Shown: positions 33,932 to 42,466, counted from the first letter of the stretch. The stretch: DNA of 64,000 bases from Rossellomorea marisflavi (GCF_022170785.1 NZ_CP081870.1:980001-1044000), one strand, 5' to 3'. The notes: generated by a model not told the origin, from the letters alone. Made by a program: numbers and translations.

Positions 33932-35875
33932 TCAAAGGGATTCCCGGATGATGCGGCGGGAGTAGAGGGTGGAGAGGACGCCGAATGCCGAGTAGAGGAC
34001 GGTGTAGAGTCCCATGACGATCAGGAGTGGCGTCCAGAGTTCGCTACCGAACCAGAACCAGCCGGATTTGACGGCGAAGTAGCTGTGCAGGAGGCCGACG
34101 GCGAGCGGAATCCCGAAGTTGAACAGCTGCTTGAAGCGGATGCCTTTCTGCAGGTCATGTCGTGAATAGCCGAGCTTGCGGAGGATCGTGTAGTTCGGAC
34201 GTTCCTCTTCGCTTTCATCCATCTGTTTGAAGTAAAGGATGCAGCCTGATGTGATGAGGAAGGTGAGTCCGAGGAATCCGACGATGAACACGGAGATCCC
34301 CATATTGGCTTTTTGGTACTCGATATAGATCGGACGGGAATCAGACAGGTTTTCTTCTTTTCCGAACAGGCTCACGTACAGATCGTTCGCTTTCTCCAGT
34401 TGACGGTCATCCTTGATGTTGACGCCCAGATTGATATTGGACGTACCCTGAAGCCCGGGATCCAGATGTTCCTTCATCGTTTGAAAGACGGTATCGTTCA
34501 CGATCACCACCGGGAATCCGCCACCTGTGAATTTCCAGGAAATATAGTGATTATCCTTCGTTTTGATTAGATCAAGCGGCTGCTTCGTTTCTTTGTTCTG
34601 GAGGACGATTTCCCCTTTCTCCTTCATCGGCATGAAGTTCTTCAGCATATCACTGTACCCCGTCAGGATCGCTTCATCCTCGTTAAGCTTTAACCCGGCA
34701 TCATCTGCACGGATGACGGCCATATGCGCTTTGCTTAGATCCATGGCGATCCCGTCCACTTTACCGGACACGATGCCTTCCAGATCGACCGCCACCTGAA
34801 GCACGTCGATGCGGTTTTCGCTGTAATCGATGCGATGGTCACCAAGGGCTTTCTCGAATTGATTCAACCCGTCCTCCTGGAGGAAGGTGAAATCATCCGG
34901 GAGCTGCTTCTCGGCAGACGCCTCGGTTGAATAGTACGAAATGTACGTGAGGGACAGGAGCCCGATGGCCAGTGCCGAGACGGTCGTGATGATCGTCAGG
35001 AGCATGGAATTCGTCTTCATGCGGAACATGATGGAGGACAGGGACAGGACTTCCCGCACGTTCAGATACCCTTTCCGCTGCTTGCGGATCACGTTGAACA
35101 CAAAGCTCACAGACCCTTTATAGAAGAAATACGTCCCGATGATGACCGAACCGAGGATGAACATCATGGCACCCATCAGTTCGATCGTCGACGTGAAATC
35201 CCCGCCGAACAGCTTCGTTGACACAAAGTACCCCGACGATACAAGGCCAAGGCCGAGGATCCCCATCAGGATCTCCCATACGGATTGCTTCTTCACATTC
35301 ATTTCAGAAGCAGATTTGACTTTGAACAGGCTCAAAATGCTCTGTTTCTTGATGAAGGCGGCATTGATGAGCAGGATCAACAGGAAGATCACAGAGAAGA
35401 CGATGAGGGTCCGCTCCATGGCGGCCATGGAGAAATGAAGCTTTGCGACAGCCGTGATCCCCACTGCCTTGAAGAGGATCGACGTAATCAGCTTCGAAAA
35501 GGCAAATCCCACGCCAATTCCGAGCGCGGTGGCCACGGCATACAGCAGGAAGTTCTCCGCGCTCAACAGGAACACGATTCGCTTTTTCGACATTCCGATC
35601 AACTGCAATAACCCGATTTCCTTGCTGCGCCGTTTGATGAAGATCGCATTCGCATAGATGAGGAAGACGCCGATGATGGCGATCAGCATGAAGGACGCCA
35701 CCTGGATGGCGGCCCCTCCCTTGATCGACCCGTTCGTCGCATCCATGGACGGATCATACTGCAGGGTGACAAAGGCAAAGAACAGCGACACCCCGAAGGT
35801 CAGGGCAAAAATATAAAGATAGTAGTTTTTGAGATTCTTCTTGAGATTCTTTCCGATAAGAGAGTACATGTTCAC
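33932..35875 (-). CDS. BceB-type ABC transporter permease (FtsX family), without adjacent ATPase
   Basis: The 647-residue product is a permease of the peptide-antibiotic 7-exporter type. It starts MNMYSLIGKNLKKNLKNYYL (GTG at 35875 with AGGAGG seven bases upstream). Several membrane segments with an FtsX domain near IFIKRRSKEIGLLQLIGMSK come first, then a large extracellular domain (about 320-530) and a last helical bundle with EERPNYTILRKLGYSRHDLQ. Such permeases normally follow their ATPase gene, but here the gene upstream encodes a DUF2812 protein. A BceR-like site and a TATAAT box directly precede it, so it seems to be transcribed alone. Confidence 0.88.
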   Translation of the reverse strand: MNMYSLIGKNLKKNLKNYYLYIFALTFGVSLFFAFVTLQYDPSMDATNGSIKGGAAIQVASFMLIAIIGVFLIYANAIFIKRRSKEIGLLQLIGMSKKRIVFLLSAENFLLYAVATALGIGVGFAFSKLITSILFKAVGITAVAKLHFSMAAMERTLIVFSVIFLLILLINAAFIKKQSILSLFKVKSASEMNVKKQSVWEILMGILGLGLVSSGYFVSTKLFGGDFTSTIELMGAMMFILGSVIIGTYFFYKGSVSFVFNVIRKQRKGYLNVREVLSLSSIMFRMKTNSMLLTIITTVSALAIGLLSLTYISYYSTEASAEKQLPDDFTFLQEDGLNQFEKALGDHRIDYSENRIDVLQVAVDLEGIVSGKVDGIAMDLSKAHMAVIRADDAGLKLNEDEAILTGYSDMLKNFMPMKEKGEIVLQNKETKQPLDLIKTKDNHYISWKFTGGGFPVVIVNDTVFQTMKEHLDPGLQGTSNINLGVNIKDDRQLEKANDLYVSLFGKEENLSDSRPIYIEYQKANMGISVFIVGFLGLTFLITSGCILYFKQMDESEEERPNYTILRKLGYSRHDLQKGIRFKQLFNFGIPLAVGLLHSYFAVKSGWFWFGSELWTPLLIVMGLYTVLYSAFGVLSTLYSRRIIRESL

Positions 35876-35909
35876 GATGATTCCTCCTGACTCGTTGTTG
35901 GTACTTCCC

Positions 35910-35984
35910 ATTATAGGGAGGAGTCAGGCGGGAATCGTTTCATTCGGCGAACAAAATGGGGGATGGTGTGACATTGTTGTCACA
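35910..35984 (-). promoter_or_regulatory. BceR-type operator and promoter of the permease gene
   Basis: TGTGACA (35967-35973), TTGT, TGTCACA (35978-35984) is a perfect inverted repeat of the TGACA-N4-TGTCA type bound by BceR-like response regulators. A minus-strand -10 TATAAT lies at 35915-35910, placing the site about 70 bases upstream of the likely start, where such activators bind. Confidence 0.62.
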
Positions 35985-36024
35985 TGGGGAAGGAAAGAAA
36001 AAAGATGCGGGGACTCACCGCGCA

Positions 36025-36615
36025 TCAAGCTTCCTTGAACAACTCATACTTTTTATACGCTCTGTAATAACTGCCAATGAACAAAATCACCATGATCCCA
36101 GGCAATGCTTTCAACAGGGCGAACGGTGTTTCAAAAATGAACGCTTTCCAGAATAGTGAGCCTTCCATGCGCCATAGACCGTCGTGGTAAAGGCTGTAGT
36201 CCTGATTGAAAAAATACATGGCCACGATGCAAAACATGGTGATCCCTAACCAAAAGGAATAGCCCATCAACCGCTGATAGTATTTAGCCAGGGACTCGCG
36301 GTCGGAGAAAAGCTCATCGTGACCGTCCGCTTCTTTCTGCCAATACCGGATTCCGACTAACTTAGAACCATCGATGTTACTCCAGCCGAAATCTTCATAC
36401 ATGTCCGTATACTCGAGGTGTTTTTCCTTTTTCATCCGGTCACGGTAATCCAATCGAATCACATGCTTTTTGTCCGTTTCCTCGAACGTATAGACACCCA
36501 ACGAACTGATCTTTGTGCAGCGGAATCCTTTCGCCAGCTGCTCATTCAGCCACTTTTCTTCTCTCTCGATATCAAAAAAGATCTTAACCTTTTTCACCCG
36601 ATCCACTTCCTTCAT
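36025..36615 (-). CDS. DUF2812 domain membrane protein
   Basis: The 196-residue product has an N-terminal soluble DUF2812 domain (VKIFFDIEREEKWLNEQLAK, GFRCTKISSLGVYTFEE, VIRLDYRDRM) and two membrane helices (FWLGITMFCIVAMYFF and LLKALPGIMVILFIGSYY). It overlaps the upstream PadR gene by 32 bases, the usual PadR-DUF2812 pair. The domain is thought to act as a ligand-free partner or effector of the PadR protein; the function is unknown. Confidence 0.85.
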   Translation of the reverse strand: MKEVDRVKKVKIFFDIEREEKWLNEQLAKGFRCTKISSLGVYTFEETDKKHVIRLDYRDRMKKEKHLEYTDMYEDFGWSNIDGSKLVGIRYWQKEADGHDELFSDRESLAKYYQRLMGYSFWLGITMFCIVAMYFFNQDYSLYHDGLWRMEGSLFWKAFIFETPFALLKALPGIMVILFIGSYYRAYKKYELFKEA

Positions 36616-36901
36616 ATAAGGATAAAATATGCTGCAATCGTTTTTTTTCTACATTTAAAACGGCATTTCCGTCATACGTGATCTGATAGACCTTCCTCCG
36701 GCCTTCTTCCCCGACCGGTTCGATCCAGCCGTGCTTATTCAGATTTTCAACGGCGCCGTACAGGGTACCCGCTGCGAGTACGACCGCGCCATCACTCATT
36801 TCTTCGATCTTCTGCATGACAGCATAGCCATGCAGGGGCTCGCGCAGTGCGAGCAGGATATAGTGCATCGTTTCTGACAGGGGTAATAATTTATGCTTCA
36901 T
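36584..36901 (-). CDS. PadR family transcriptional regulator
   Basis: The 105-residue winged-helix repressor has LPLSETMHYILLALREPLHG, YAVMQKIEEMSDGAVVLAAG, TLYGAVENLNKHGWIEPVGE. It begins at an ATG at 36901 just downstream of repeated AGTTCAACT sites, and is translationally coupled to the DUF2812 gene. It is a second, independent PadR-membrane protein pair in this window, besides 2299-3386. Confidence 0.9.
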   Translation of the reverse strand: MKHKLLPLSETMHYILLALREPLHGYAVMQKIEEMSDGAVVLAAGTLYGAVENLNKHGWIEPVGEEGRRKVYQITYDGNAVLNVEKKRLQHILSLYEGSGSGEKG

Positions 36902-36918
36902 CGTCTCATCCTTTATTC

Positions 36919-36965
36919 AGTTCGACTATATAGTTCAACTTACTAAAAGATAATACAGTTCAACT
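36919..36965 (-). promoter_or_regulatory. candidate PadR operators upstream of the PadR/DUF2812 pair
   Basis: AGTTCGACT (36919-36927), AGTTCAACT (36932-36940) and AGTTCAACT (36957-36965) are near-palindromic 9-base sites in the promoter region. Autorepression is inferred. Confidence 0.5.
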
Positions 36966-37061
36966 GAATAGTCAATGCTTTATTTCCAAATTCATCAAAA
37001 AAGCCGGTTTCCACTGAGGGAAGTACCGGATGTCAATCGTCATGTGCGTATGTACCAGTCA

Positions 37062-37241
37062 TTAAGGATTCCTAGCTTCCAACCAGGAAATGAACAGGAC
37101 CAACGTGGCCAGGCTTGAAACCAACCCGATGGGTAAGAAAATACATTGTCCCCAAGATGGCATACTGTCATACGTTACCATTAAAATCAGCGAAACACTA
37201 AAAGTTAGAAGGTTAAGAGAGGACATTTTATCTCTAGTCAT
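37062..37241 (-). CDS. Small two-helix membrane protein, 59 residues
   Basis: ATG at 37241 (MTRDKMSSLNLLTFSVSLIL) has GGGGAG upstream and opens a 59-residue frame with two hydrophobic segments, LNLLTFSVSLILMVTYD and CIFLPIGLVSSLATLVLFIS. No family is recognised. The longer frame starting at 37274 adds a polar extension without its own binding site. Confidence 0.6.
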   Translation of the reverse strand: MTRDKMSSLNLLTFSVSLILMVTYDSMPSWGQCIFLPIGLVSSLATLVLFISWLEARNP

Positions 37242-37510
37242 GCTACCATCTCCCCTTTCAAAAAAGCCGATCATTCACACATAATCGGCATCTTTTATCC
37301 AACATCCTTTAATGTTAATATAAACCTTTTGTTGTGTGGACCTTCACTGGATTTTCACAAACGTAGAAAAACGGAAGCAAGTTTGCCGAACAGTCTGTCC
37401 ATCAGCGCATCAATTAGAAGTACGCCCACGTCTACACAGGAAGAAACTACCTCCATGTCGAATCTAGTGGAGAGCAATGCACGCACCACTTCAAACAAAG
37501 GAGAGGACAT

Positions 37511-38248
37511 ATGACCGAATACAGAGGTTCGACCGTTTATGATAATGAAGCGTTTTTTGATCAGTACACAAAGCGAAGGGGCAGGCGAGACAGTCCAAAT
37601 AATGCCATCGAAGGACCGGTGATGGTGGAGCTGCTGGGGGAGTATGAGGATGCCCGGATCCTGGACCTCGGCTCCGGTGACGGGGCGTTCGGGACGGCAC
37701 TCCTTGAAGGCGGAGGAGGCTCCTATACCGGGGTGGACGGATCGAGCCAGATGGTGGAGGCGGCAAGGGCATCTCTTGCCGGTCACCCCAAAGCGACTGT
37801 CCTTCATGAAACCCTTGAGACCTATGCATTCCCTGAAGCAAGCTTTGACCTGGTCACTTCCCGTTTTGTCCTTCACTACATAGAAGACATCGAGAGCATC
37901 TTCAGGAGCATCCACTCGACGCTGACACCCGGCGGGCGCTTCATTTTCAGCCTTCAGCATCCCCTCACCACGTCCTCTTTCGCCAGCAAGGAGAACGGAG
38001 AACGTCGCGGAAGCTGGATCGTGGATGATTATTTCCGTACAGGGGAACGGAAGGAACCTTGGATCGATCAGACCGTGGTGAAATATCACCGCACGACCGA
38101 GCAGTATTTCACAGCGCTGACCGAAGCAGGCTTCCGCGTGGATACCCTCCGGGAAGGCCATCCTCAGCGGGAGCATTTCTCGAGTGATGAGGAGTATGAG
38201 CGGCGCCTGCGAATTCCTGTCGTGTTGCTATTCTCGTGTGAAAAATAA
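37511..38248 (+). CDS. Class I SAM-dependent methyltransferase
   Basis: The 245-residue soluble methyltransferase has SAM motif I ILDLGSGDGAFGTALLEGGG (about 49-68), motif II acidic TGVDGSSQMVEAA, and post-motif FDLVTSRFVLHYIEDIESIF with TPGGRFIFSLQHPL. The family (Methyltransf_11/25) acts on small molecules; the substrate is unknown. AAAGGAGAGG precedes the ATG, and a terminator follows. It is a single gene between unrelated neighbours. Bases 37275-37510 before it show no gene. Confidence 0.85.
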   Translation: MTEYRGSTVYDNEAFFDQYTKRRGRRDSPNNAIEGPVMVELLGEYEDARILDLGSGDGAFGTALLEGGGGSYTGVDGSSQMVEAARASLAGHPKATVLHETLETYAFPEASFDLVTSRFVLHYIEDIESIFRSIHSTLTPGGRFIFSLQHPLTTSSFASKENGERRGSWIVDDYFRTGERKEPWIDQTVVKYHRTTEQYFTALTEAGFRVDTLREGHPQREHFSSDEEYERRLRIPVVLLFSCEK

Positions 38249-38259
38249 TGAACAAAAAT

Positions 38260-38291
38260 AGATTGCCGGCGCATCAGGCAATCTTTTTTTG
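38260..38291 (+). terminator. terminator of the methyltransferase gene
   Basis: AGATTGCC (38260-38267) and GGCAATCT (38277-38284), then seven T. Confidence 0.88.
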
Positions 38292-38310
38292 TTTCTTTAT
38301 TGTGAATAGG

Positions 38311-38700
38311 TTATTCATCCACCATTTGGATCTTGAACGTAATCTCAATGGAGGATATGACCGATTGAATCATGCCGCAGTTAGTCAGAACGAGCTGTGA
38401 GATGCGCTCTGCCTGCTTTTTCGTCAGGGTATTTCCAGTTTTAACAAGTGCAGTGAAATGGATTTCCTCAATTCGGTTCGCTCTATCAGGATTTCTCACG
38501 TAGTCTGCTTCGAGTTCCATGTGAGCAACATCCATCCGCTTTTTCGTTAAGATGGTGCGAAGCAATGTCCCGCTGCATCCAGCAAGGGAAGCGATGAATA
38601 ATTGAAACGGGCGATATCCTTCCTCTTCATTGGTCGATACGGAAAGATTCCCGAAGGTGGTATCGGTTGTGACAGAGTCTTTATTAATGGTGTACTTCAT
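38311..38700 (-). CDS. OsmC family protein
   Basis: The 129-residue product has the two conserved cysteines of the OsmC/Ohr fold, in ASLAGCSGTLLRTILTKKRM (about residue 42) and LVLTNCGMIQSVISSIE. This suggests thiol-dependent reduction of organic peroxides or a related activity. ATG at 38700 (MKYTINKDSVTTDTTFGNLS) is preferred, with AAAGGGG upstream; an ATG six codons earlier is less likely. It belongs to the OsmC-like (YhfA/YkuT-like) branch and is not a clear Ohr. It converges with the methyltransferase gene. Confidence 0.85.
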   Translation of the reverse strand: MKYTINKDSVTTDTTFGNLSVSTNEEEGYRPFQLFIASLAGCSGTLLRTILTKKRMDVAHMELEADYVRNPDRANRIEEIHFTALVKTGNTLTKKQAERISQLVLTNCGMIQSVISSIEITFKIQMVDE

Positions 38701-38784
38701 GAATAGCACCCCTTTCATAGAGCTATAAATGATATACCCTTGTGAGTATTAAATCAAAACGCTTGGAAAGAAATACAGTAGTGT

Positions 38785-38813
38785 CATGAGGGATCCACCT
38801 CATGCTTTTTTTT
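38785..38813 (+). terminator. Plus-strand terminator without an obvious gene upstream
   Basis: CATGAGG (38785-38791), loop GATCCA, CCTCATG (38798-38804), then C and a run of T. On this strand no ORF precedes it; the OsmC gene runs the other way. It may end a small RNA or act as an attenuator for the lipoprotein genes that follow. Confidence 0.7.
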
Positions 38814-38852
38814 CTTTAAATGTAATAAAAAGGATTTAATACGTGGAAAATG

Positions 38853-38890
38853 GGTAAATCAAAATGAGTAATTGGAATCATTATGGAAAA
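38853..38890 (+). repeat. Repeated lipoprotein-gene leader, copy 1
   Basis: GGTAAATCAA at the left and GGAATCATTATGGAAAA at the right; related segments precede the lipoprotein genes at 40509 and 41306. It is likely a duplicated promoter region. Confidence 0.55.
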
Positions 38891-38943
38891 ATATGAGTGC
38901 TGTGATCGGACACATAGGTGGAAAAGGAAAGGTGATGGATGGG

Positions 38944-39603
38944 ATGAAGAGGATAGTGATGGTAGTATTCGTAGCAATCATGCTGAGCGGATGCTCGCTG
39001 ACGAAACTTGGAAAGGTGTTTCCGTCCAGTTCCCAGGCAGAGGAAACCGGCGGAGAGGAAGCAACCGAGACAGCTCAAGAAAAGTCTGATCAGCCATCGA
39101 ATTTAGACAAAGCCAATGCACTTGTGGAAGAAGCGAATAAGAAGCTCGATGAGATCGAACAGGGAGATGAACCAGTCAAAGGGGAAGGCGAACTGCTGCT
39201 TTTCATTGAACAGGAAGTGTTTCCGATCGGCCAACGGGAAGCGGCTGTAGAGGAAAGATTGTATGAGGCAATGTCTGCTTTCGAAATGAATGGAGACAAG
39301 GAGGCCGCGTTTGAGACGGTGGATTGGGCCATGAAGGAATACGAATCCATCCTTGAGGATGCGAAAAATGTCCGGACCTACATGGATGAACAGGAACCGC
39401 TCAAAGAAGAATTGATCCATGGCGTGATGCTCTTCCAAGAATACCTCAGGATGATCAGGGATGCCATCGATGATCCTTCCGAGTGGACCGGAGCGAACAT
39501 CATGGGCGCGGAATATGATGCATCCGTGAAAAAGTACCATCGCATGGTCACAGAGCTCAGCGAGAAGTATGGCATCAACTATCAGGTCGGCCAGCCTGAA
39601 TAA
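38944..39603 (+). CDS. Lipoprotein of tandem paralogue cluster, member 1
   Basis: The 219-residue lipoprotein has signal MKRIVMVVFVAIMLSGCSLT, lipobox LSGC. AAAGGTGAT seven bases upstream fits ATG 38944 better than the earlier in-frame ATGs. A polar linker rich in Glu/Ser/Thr (about 25-65) precedes a helical domain: LLLFIEQEVFPIGQREAAVE, EYESILEDAKNVRTYM, AIDDPSEWTGANIMGAEYDA, ending ELSEKYGINYQVGQPE. The family is unknown to me; DDPS and the final KYG(I/Y) region are shared with members 2-4. Confidence 0.8.
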   Translation: MKRIVMVVFVAIMLSGCSLTKLGKVFPSSSQAEETGGEEATETAQEKSDQPSNLDKANALVEEANKKLDEIEQGDEPVKGEGELLLFIEQEVFPIGQREAAVEERLYEAMSAFEMNGDKEAAFETVDWAMKEYESILEDAKNVRTYMDEQEPLKEELIHGVMLFQEYLRMIRDAIDDPSEWTGANIMGAEYDASVKKYHRMVTELSEKYGINYQVGQPE

Positions 39604-39665
39604 GAAAGTCTGGCAGTGCAGAGGTTGAACGACAAAAGACGAAACAGGATGGGTGGGTCACCGAG

Positions 39666-40280
39666 ATGAAGAGGTTACTAGTTTTTGTGCTGATTGCCTT
39701 CTTACTGAGCGGATGCAGCTTGATGAAGGTGGGAAAGGTGAGCTCGTCAAACGAAGAAGCGGAGGATGCAGAGGTGACAGCAACCGACGAAAAAGGGAAA
39801 GACAAGGATCAAAAGATGGAAGCCAATGCAGCTGCCGATGATTCTTCCAAGAAGGGAAGCATGACCCCGGCAGAAGAGTTTACCTCTTTCATAGAGGGGG
39901 ATATGAGTGACATTTCAGTAATGGAATATAACGTACAAGTCAATCTATCCCAAGCCCAAAGGGAATCTGCCGAGGATAAGGATCAGGATCAGGCGATGAA
40001 AGATGCACTGGAAAGAGCCATCGCAGGATACGAGCAGCTGATCGTGAAGATGGAGGCCATCGAAGTGGAATCGGATGAGCTGGTCAAGCTGAAGCAAGAG
40101 GCGCTTGATGGATTCAGTATCTATCAGGAGTATCTCATTCTTAACAGGGAATTGATCGATGACCCTTCAAAAGACGAGGAGATGATTGCAAAGAACCTTG
40201 AGTATCAACGGGCAAAAGGGACTTATCAGTCTCATCTTGAGGATCTTGCCGATGAGTATGGGTATTCGTTTGAACAATGA
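39666..40280 (+). CDS. Lipoprotein of tandem paralogue cluster, member 2
   Basis: The 204-residue lipoprotein MKRLLVFVLIAFLLSGCSLM has the same SGCSL.K.GKV start as member 1. An acidic, lysine-rich linker (about 25-65) precedes a predicted helical domain with FTSFIEGDMSDISVMEYNVQ, YEQLIVKMEAIEVESDELVK, LIDDPSKDEEMIAKNLEYQR, ending LADEYGYSFEQ. The gene lies 62 bases after member 1 without a terminator between them, so they may be co-transcribed. Confidence 0.82.
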   Translation: MKRLLVFVLIAFLLSGCSLMKVGKVSSSNEEAEDAEVTATDEKGKDKDQKMEANAAADDSSKKGSMTPAEEFTSFIEGDMSDISVMEYNVQVNLSQAQRESAEDKDQDQAMKDALERAIAGYEQLIVKMEAIEVESDELVKLKQEALDGFSIYQEYLILNRELIDDPSKDEEMIAKNLEYQRAKGTYQSHLEDLADEYGYSFEQ

Positions 40281-40440
40281 TGGTTAGTTGAAAAGCAGCG
40301 CGGTTGGGCGATTGTGACGATCCCAAGCTTTCAGGTTCCCACATGTCGACACGGCCGCCACTCGAATTTTATGACCAGGAATCCAGATCAAAAGTCATCG
40401 GTAAAAAGTTACAAAAATAGGGTTATCCTCTCAAAATATA

Positions 40441-40474
40441 GGTAAATCAAAGCAATTGCCAACATTATGGAAAA
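40441..40474 (+). repeat. Repeated lipoprotein-gene leader, copy 2
   Basis: GGTAAATCAAAGCAATTGCC then AACATTATGGAAAA, closely matching copy 1 at 38853. Confidence 0.55.
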
Positions 40475-40508
40475 ACCTGTAAAGGTGGGGAGTGTGGTCA
40501 TTCACACA

Positions 40509-41149
40509 ATGAAGAAATTCCTGTTGCCCGTCCTGTTCCTCTTCCTATTGAGTGGATGCGGGGGCATGGAGACTGAGAAGACGGAGTCTCATCCAAAGGA
40601 TCCGGATGACGCGTCATCGAAGAATGAGACTGCACCGAAAGAGCAAGAGGAAGTTAGGAAAGATCCTGCTGCCTCCACTGAGAGAAAGGACGGCACGAAT
40701 AAGGGTGAAAAAGGAGAGGAATCGGAAGGAAAGGCACAGTTCATGCAGTTCATCGCCGTGAGCATCCCTGCCATCGGTCAACAGGAAATGGCGATTCGCC
40801 AGAAGGTGCAGACCGGGGTCGATCTCTATGAGATGAACGGGGACAAGGCAGCCGCCCGGAAGGCTATGGATGAGGGCATCTCGGAATATGGATCCCTGAT
40901 CGAACAGGCAGAAAGCCTTCCCGCAGAATCCGATGAATTGAAGCCTGTGAAGGAGGAGCTCGTCAAGATTCAATCTGTACAGAGATACACTGGATTCTCC
41001 TCCGGAAGACCATTGATGATCCATCCTTGAGGACAAAGGTGGAAGAAAAGACGCTGGAATACGGAGAGTCAGTCGAGCAATACCGTACGCTGGTGGATGA
41101 CATCAGTAAGAAATACGCAATTGACTATGAGTTGGCACCCCCTTCATGA
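40509..41149 (+). pseudogene. Lipoprotein of tandem paralogue cluster, member 3, broken by two frameshifts
   Basis: Signal MKKFLLPVLFLFLLSGCGGM and a helical domain (QFIAVSIPAIGQQEMAIRQK) are intact to about 40970. The frame then ends early at 41030. Shifting frame after VKEELVK gives FNLYRDTLDS, and a second shift near 41000 gives LRKTIDDPSLRTKVEEKTLE and on to YAIDYELAPPS with a stop at 41147-41149. That restores the family tail (compare member 2 IDDPSKDEEM). Two small indels within about 35 bases are needed, so this is a recently inactivated copy, or a read error. A GTG at 40494 is an alternative start. Confidence 0.8.
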
Positions 41150-41224
41150 TTCACGCTATTCCTTCTTTAAGGTTTCTGGGAAAAAAGACACAAGGGAGAG
41201 CAGTCCCGAATGGACGGCTGAAAC

Positions 41225-41254
41225 AAAATGAATCGATGGAATCATTATGGAAAA
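41225..41254 (+). repeat. Repeated lipoprotein-gene leader, copy 3
   Basis: AAAATGAATCGATGGAATCA then TTATGGAAAA; GGAATCATTATGGAAAA is identical to copy 1. Confidence 0.55.
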
Positions 41255-41305
41255 CCCAGAGAAATGGTATTATGTGAAAGGTTTAGAAATTGGAAGGGAT
41301 TGGGT

Positions 41306-41947
41306 GTGCAACAGGAAATGAAGAAGATACTGATCATCATGCTACTTGCACTGTTATTGAGCGGATGCGGGTTACAGAAGGCGGCAAAGGTCCTTACAGC
41401 TGATTCGGAGGCAGAGGATAAAACCGCAGAAGCAGAAGCAAAATTGGAAGAATCGAAGAAAGAGCTTGAGAGACTGAAAGAAGAAATGGACGGTTCACTG
41501 GGGGATGCCCTCAAAGAGGATAGCGATGGTGCGGCTTCTCCAGGTACTCCTGAGGAACAGTTCGAGCACTTTGTGGATGTAGATATGGCAGAAGTCGGTG
41601 AACTGGAAATGGACATTCAGGATCGCATCCTGCAAGCAAGCGAACAGCCTGGAGAGGAACTGATCGAGGTCCTGGATCAGGCCATCATCGATTATGATGA
41701 AGTGATCGAGAGGGTCGAAGCCATCAAGGTGGACTCGGAAGAACTACAGAAAGCGAAAGAAGGAGCACTAGAGGGAGTGAACCTGTATAAAGAATCCCTC
41801 GTCCTCTACAGGGAAACCTTTGATGACCCCTCGAAAGAAGCAGAGATGAATGCCAAAGGGGACGAATTCGAAAAGTCTGCGGCAGCGTTCCATGACGATC
41901 TAAATGAGCTCGCGGCGAAGTATGGGTACACGTATACACAACCATAA
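41306..41947 (+). CDS. Lipoprotein of tandem paralogue cluster, member 4
   Basis: The 213-residue lipoprotein starts at GTG 41306, with AAGGG seven bases upstream; the ATG at 41318 gives the core signal MKKILIIMLLALLLSGCGLQ. A coiled-coil-like stretch (EAKLEESKKELERLKEEMDG) follows the lipobox. The shared domain follows: FEHFVDVDMAEVGELEMDIQ, YDEVIERVEAIKVDSEELQK, TFDDPSKEAEMNAKGDEFEK, ending LAAKYGYTYTQP. It is the member most like member 2. Confidence 0.82.
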   Translation: MQQEMKKILIIMLLALLLSGCGLQKAAKVLTADSEAEDKTAEAEAKLEESKKELERLKEEMDGSLGDALKEDSDGAASPGTPEEQFEHFVDVDMAEVGELEMDIQDRILQASEQPGEELIEVLDQAIIDYDEVIERVEAIKVDSEELQKAKEGALEGVNLYKESLVLYRETFDDPSKEAEMNAKGDEFEKSAAAFHDDLNELAAKYGYTYTQP

Positions 41948-41974
41948 AACAGAACTTTACAAAGGGGAATTAGA

Positions 41975-42466
41975 ATGAAGAAACTTATGTTAGCATCAGC
42001 ACTACTTTTTCTTTTATCAGGGTGTAGCCTTGGTGTATTTGGGAGCGGCAAGGCGGATGAACTGGTCGAGTTCAATAATGAACAACTGAATAAGATCATT
42101 GAAATGGAAGAAAAAGCGAATGAGCCCATTTTAGAGGCAGTGACCAGTTATGATATCGAAGCACTCATTGCCGGAATCCAAGATGCCAAGCCGGAATACG
42201 ATAAGATGCTGAAGGAAATCGATTCGTGGAAGTTCAAGACAGATGAGGTAGAGGCGAAAGCAAAGCAGTTGCGTGAAGTCGTGAAAATGAGCAGGGAAAA
42301 CCTCGACGTTCAGCAAGAAGCCTTCGAGACAGAGGACGAGGAACTGATGACGAAAGCAGATGAGACTCAGATGAAAATCGAAGAGAAAGCGGTCAAATTC
42401 GATAAAGATCTGAAGAAGCTTGCGGACGAGTGGGACGTAGAGATCAATGATCAGGAATTGGATTAA
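41975..42466 (+). CDS. Small lipoprotein of second subfamily, member 5 of cluster
   Basis: The 163-residue lipoprotein has signal MKKLMLASALLFLLSGCSLG. The mature part is almost entirely predicted helix: LVEFNNEQLNKIIEMEEKAN, YDKMLKEIDSWKFKTDEVEA, REVVKMSRENLDVQQEAFET, ending LKKLADEWDVEINDQELD. The tail (LADEWDVE) and spacing match the frameshifted gene at 31919 (LAEDWEVE). The pattern recalls YkyA-type cell-wall lipoproteins, but the assignment is not firm. AAAGGGG precedes the ATG, and a strong terminator closes the cluster. Confidence 0.82.
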   Translation: MKKLMLASALLFLLSGCSLGVFGSGKADELVEFNNEQLNKIIEMEEKANEPILEAVTSYDIEALIAGIQDAKPEYDKMLKEIDSWKFKTDEVEAKAKQLREVVKMSRENLDVQQEAFETEDEELMTKADETQMKIEEKAVKFDKDLKKLADEWDVEINDQELD

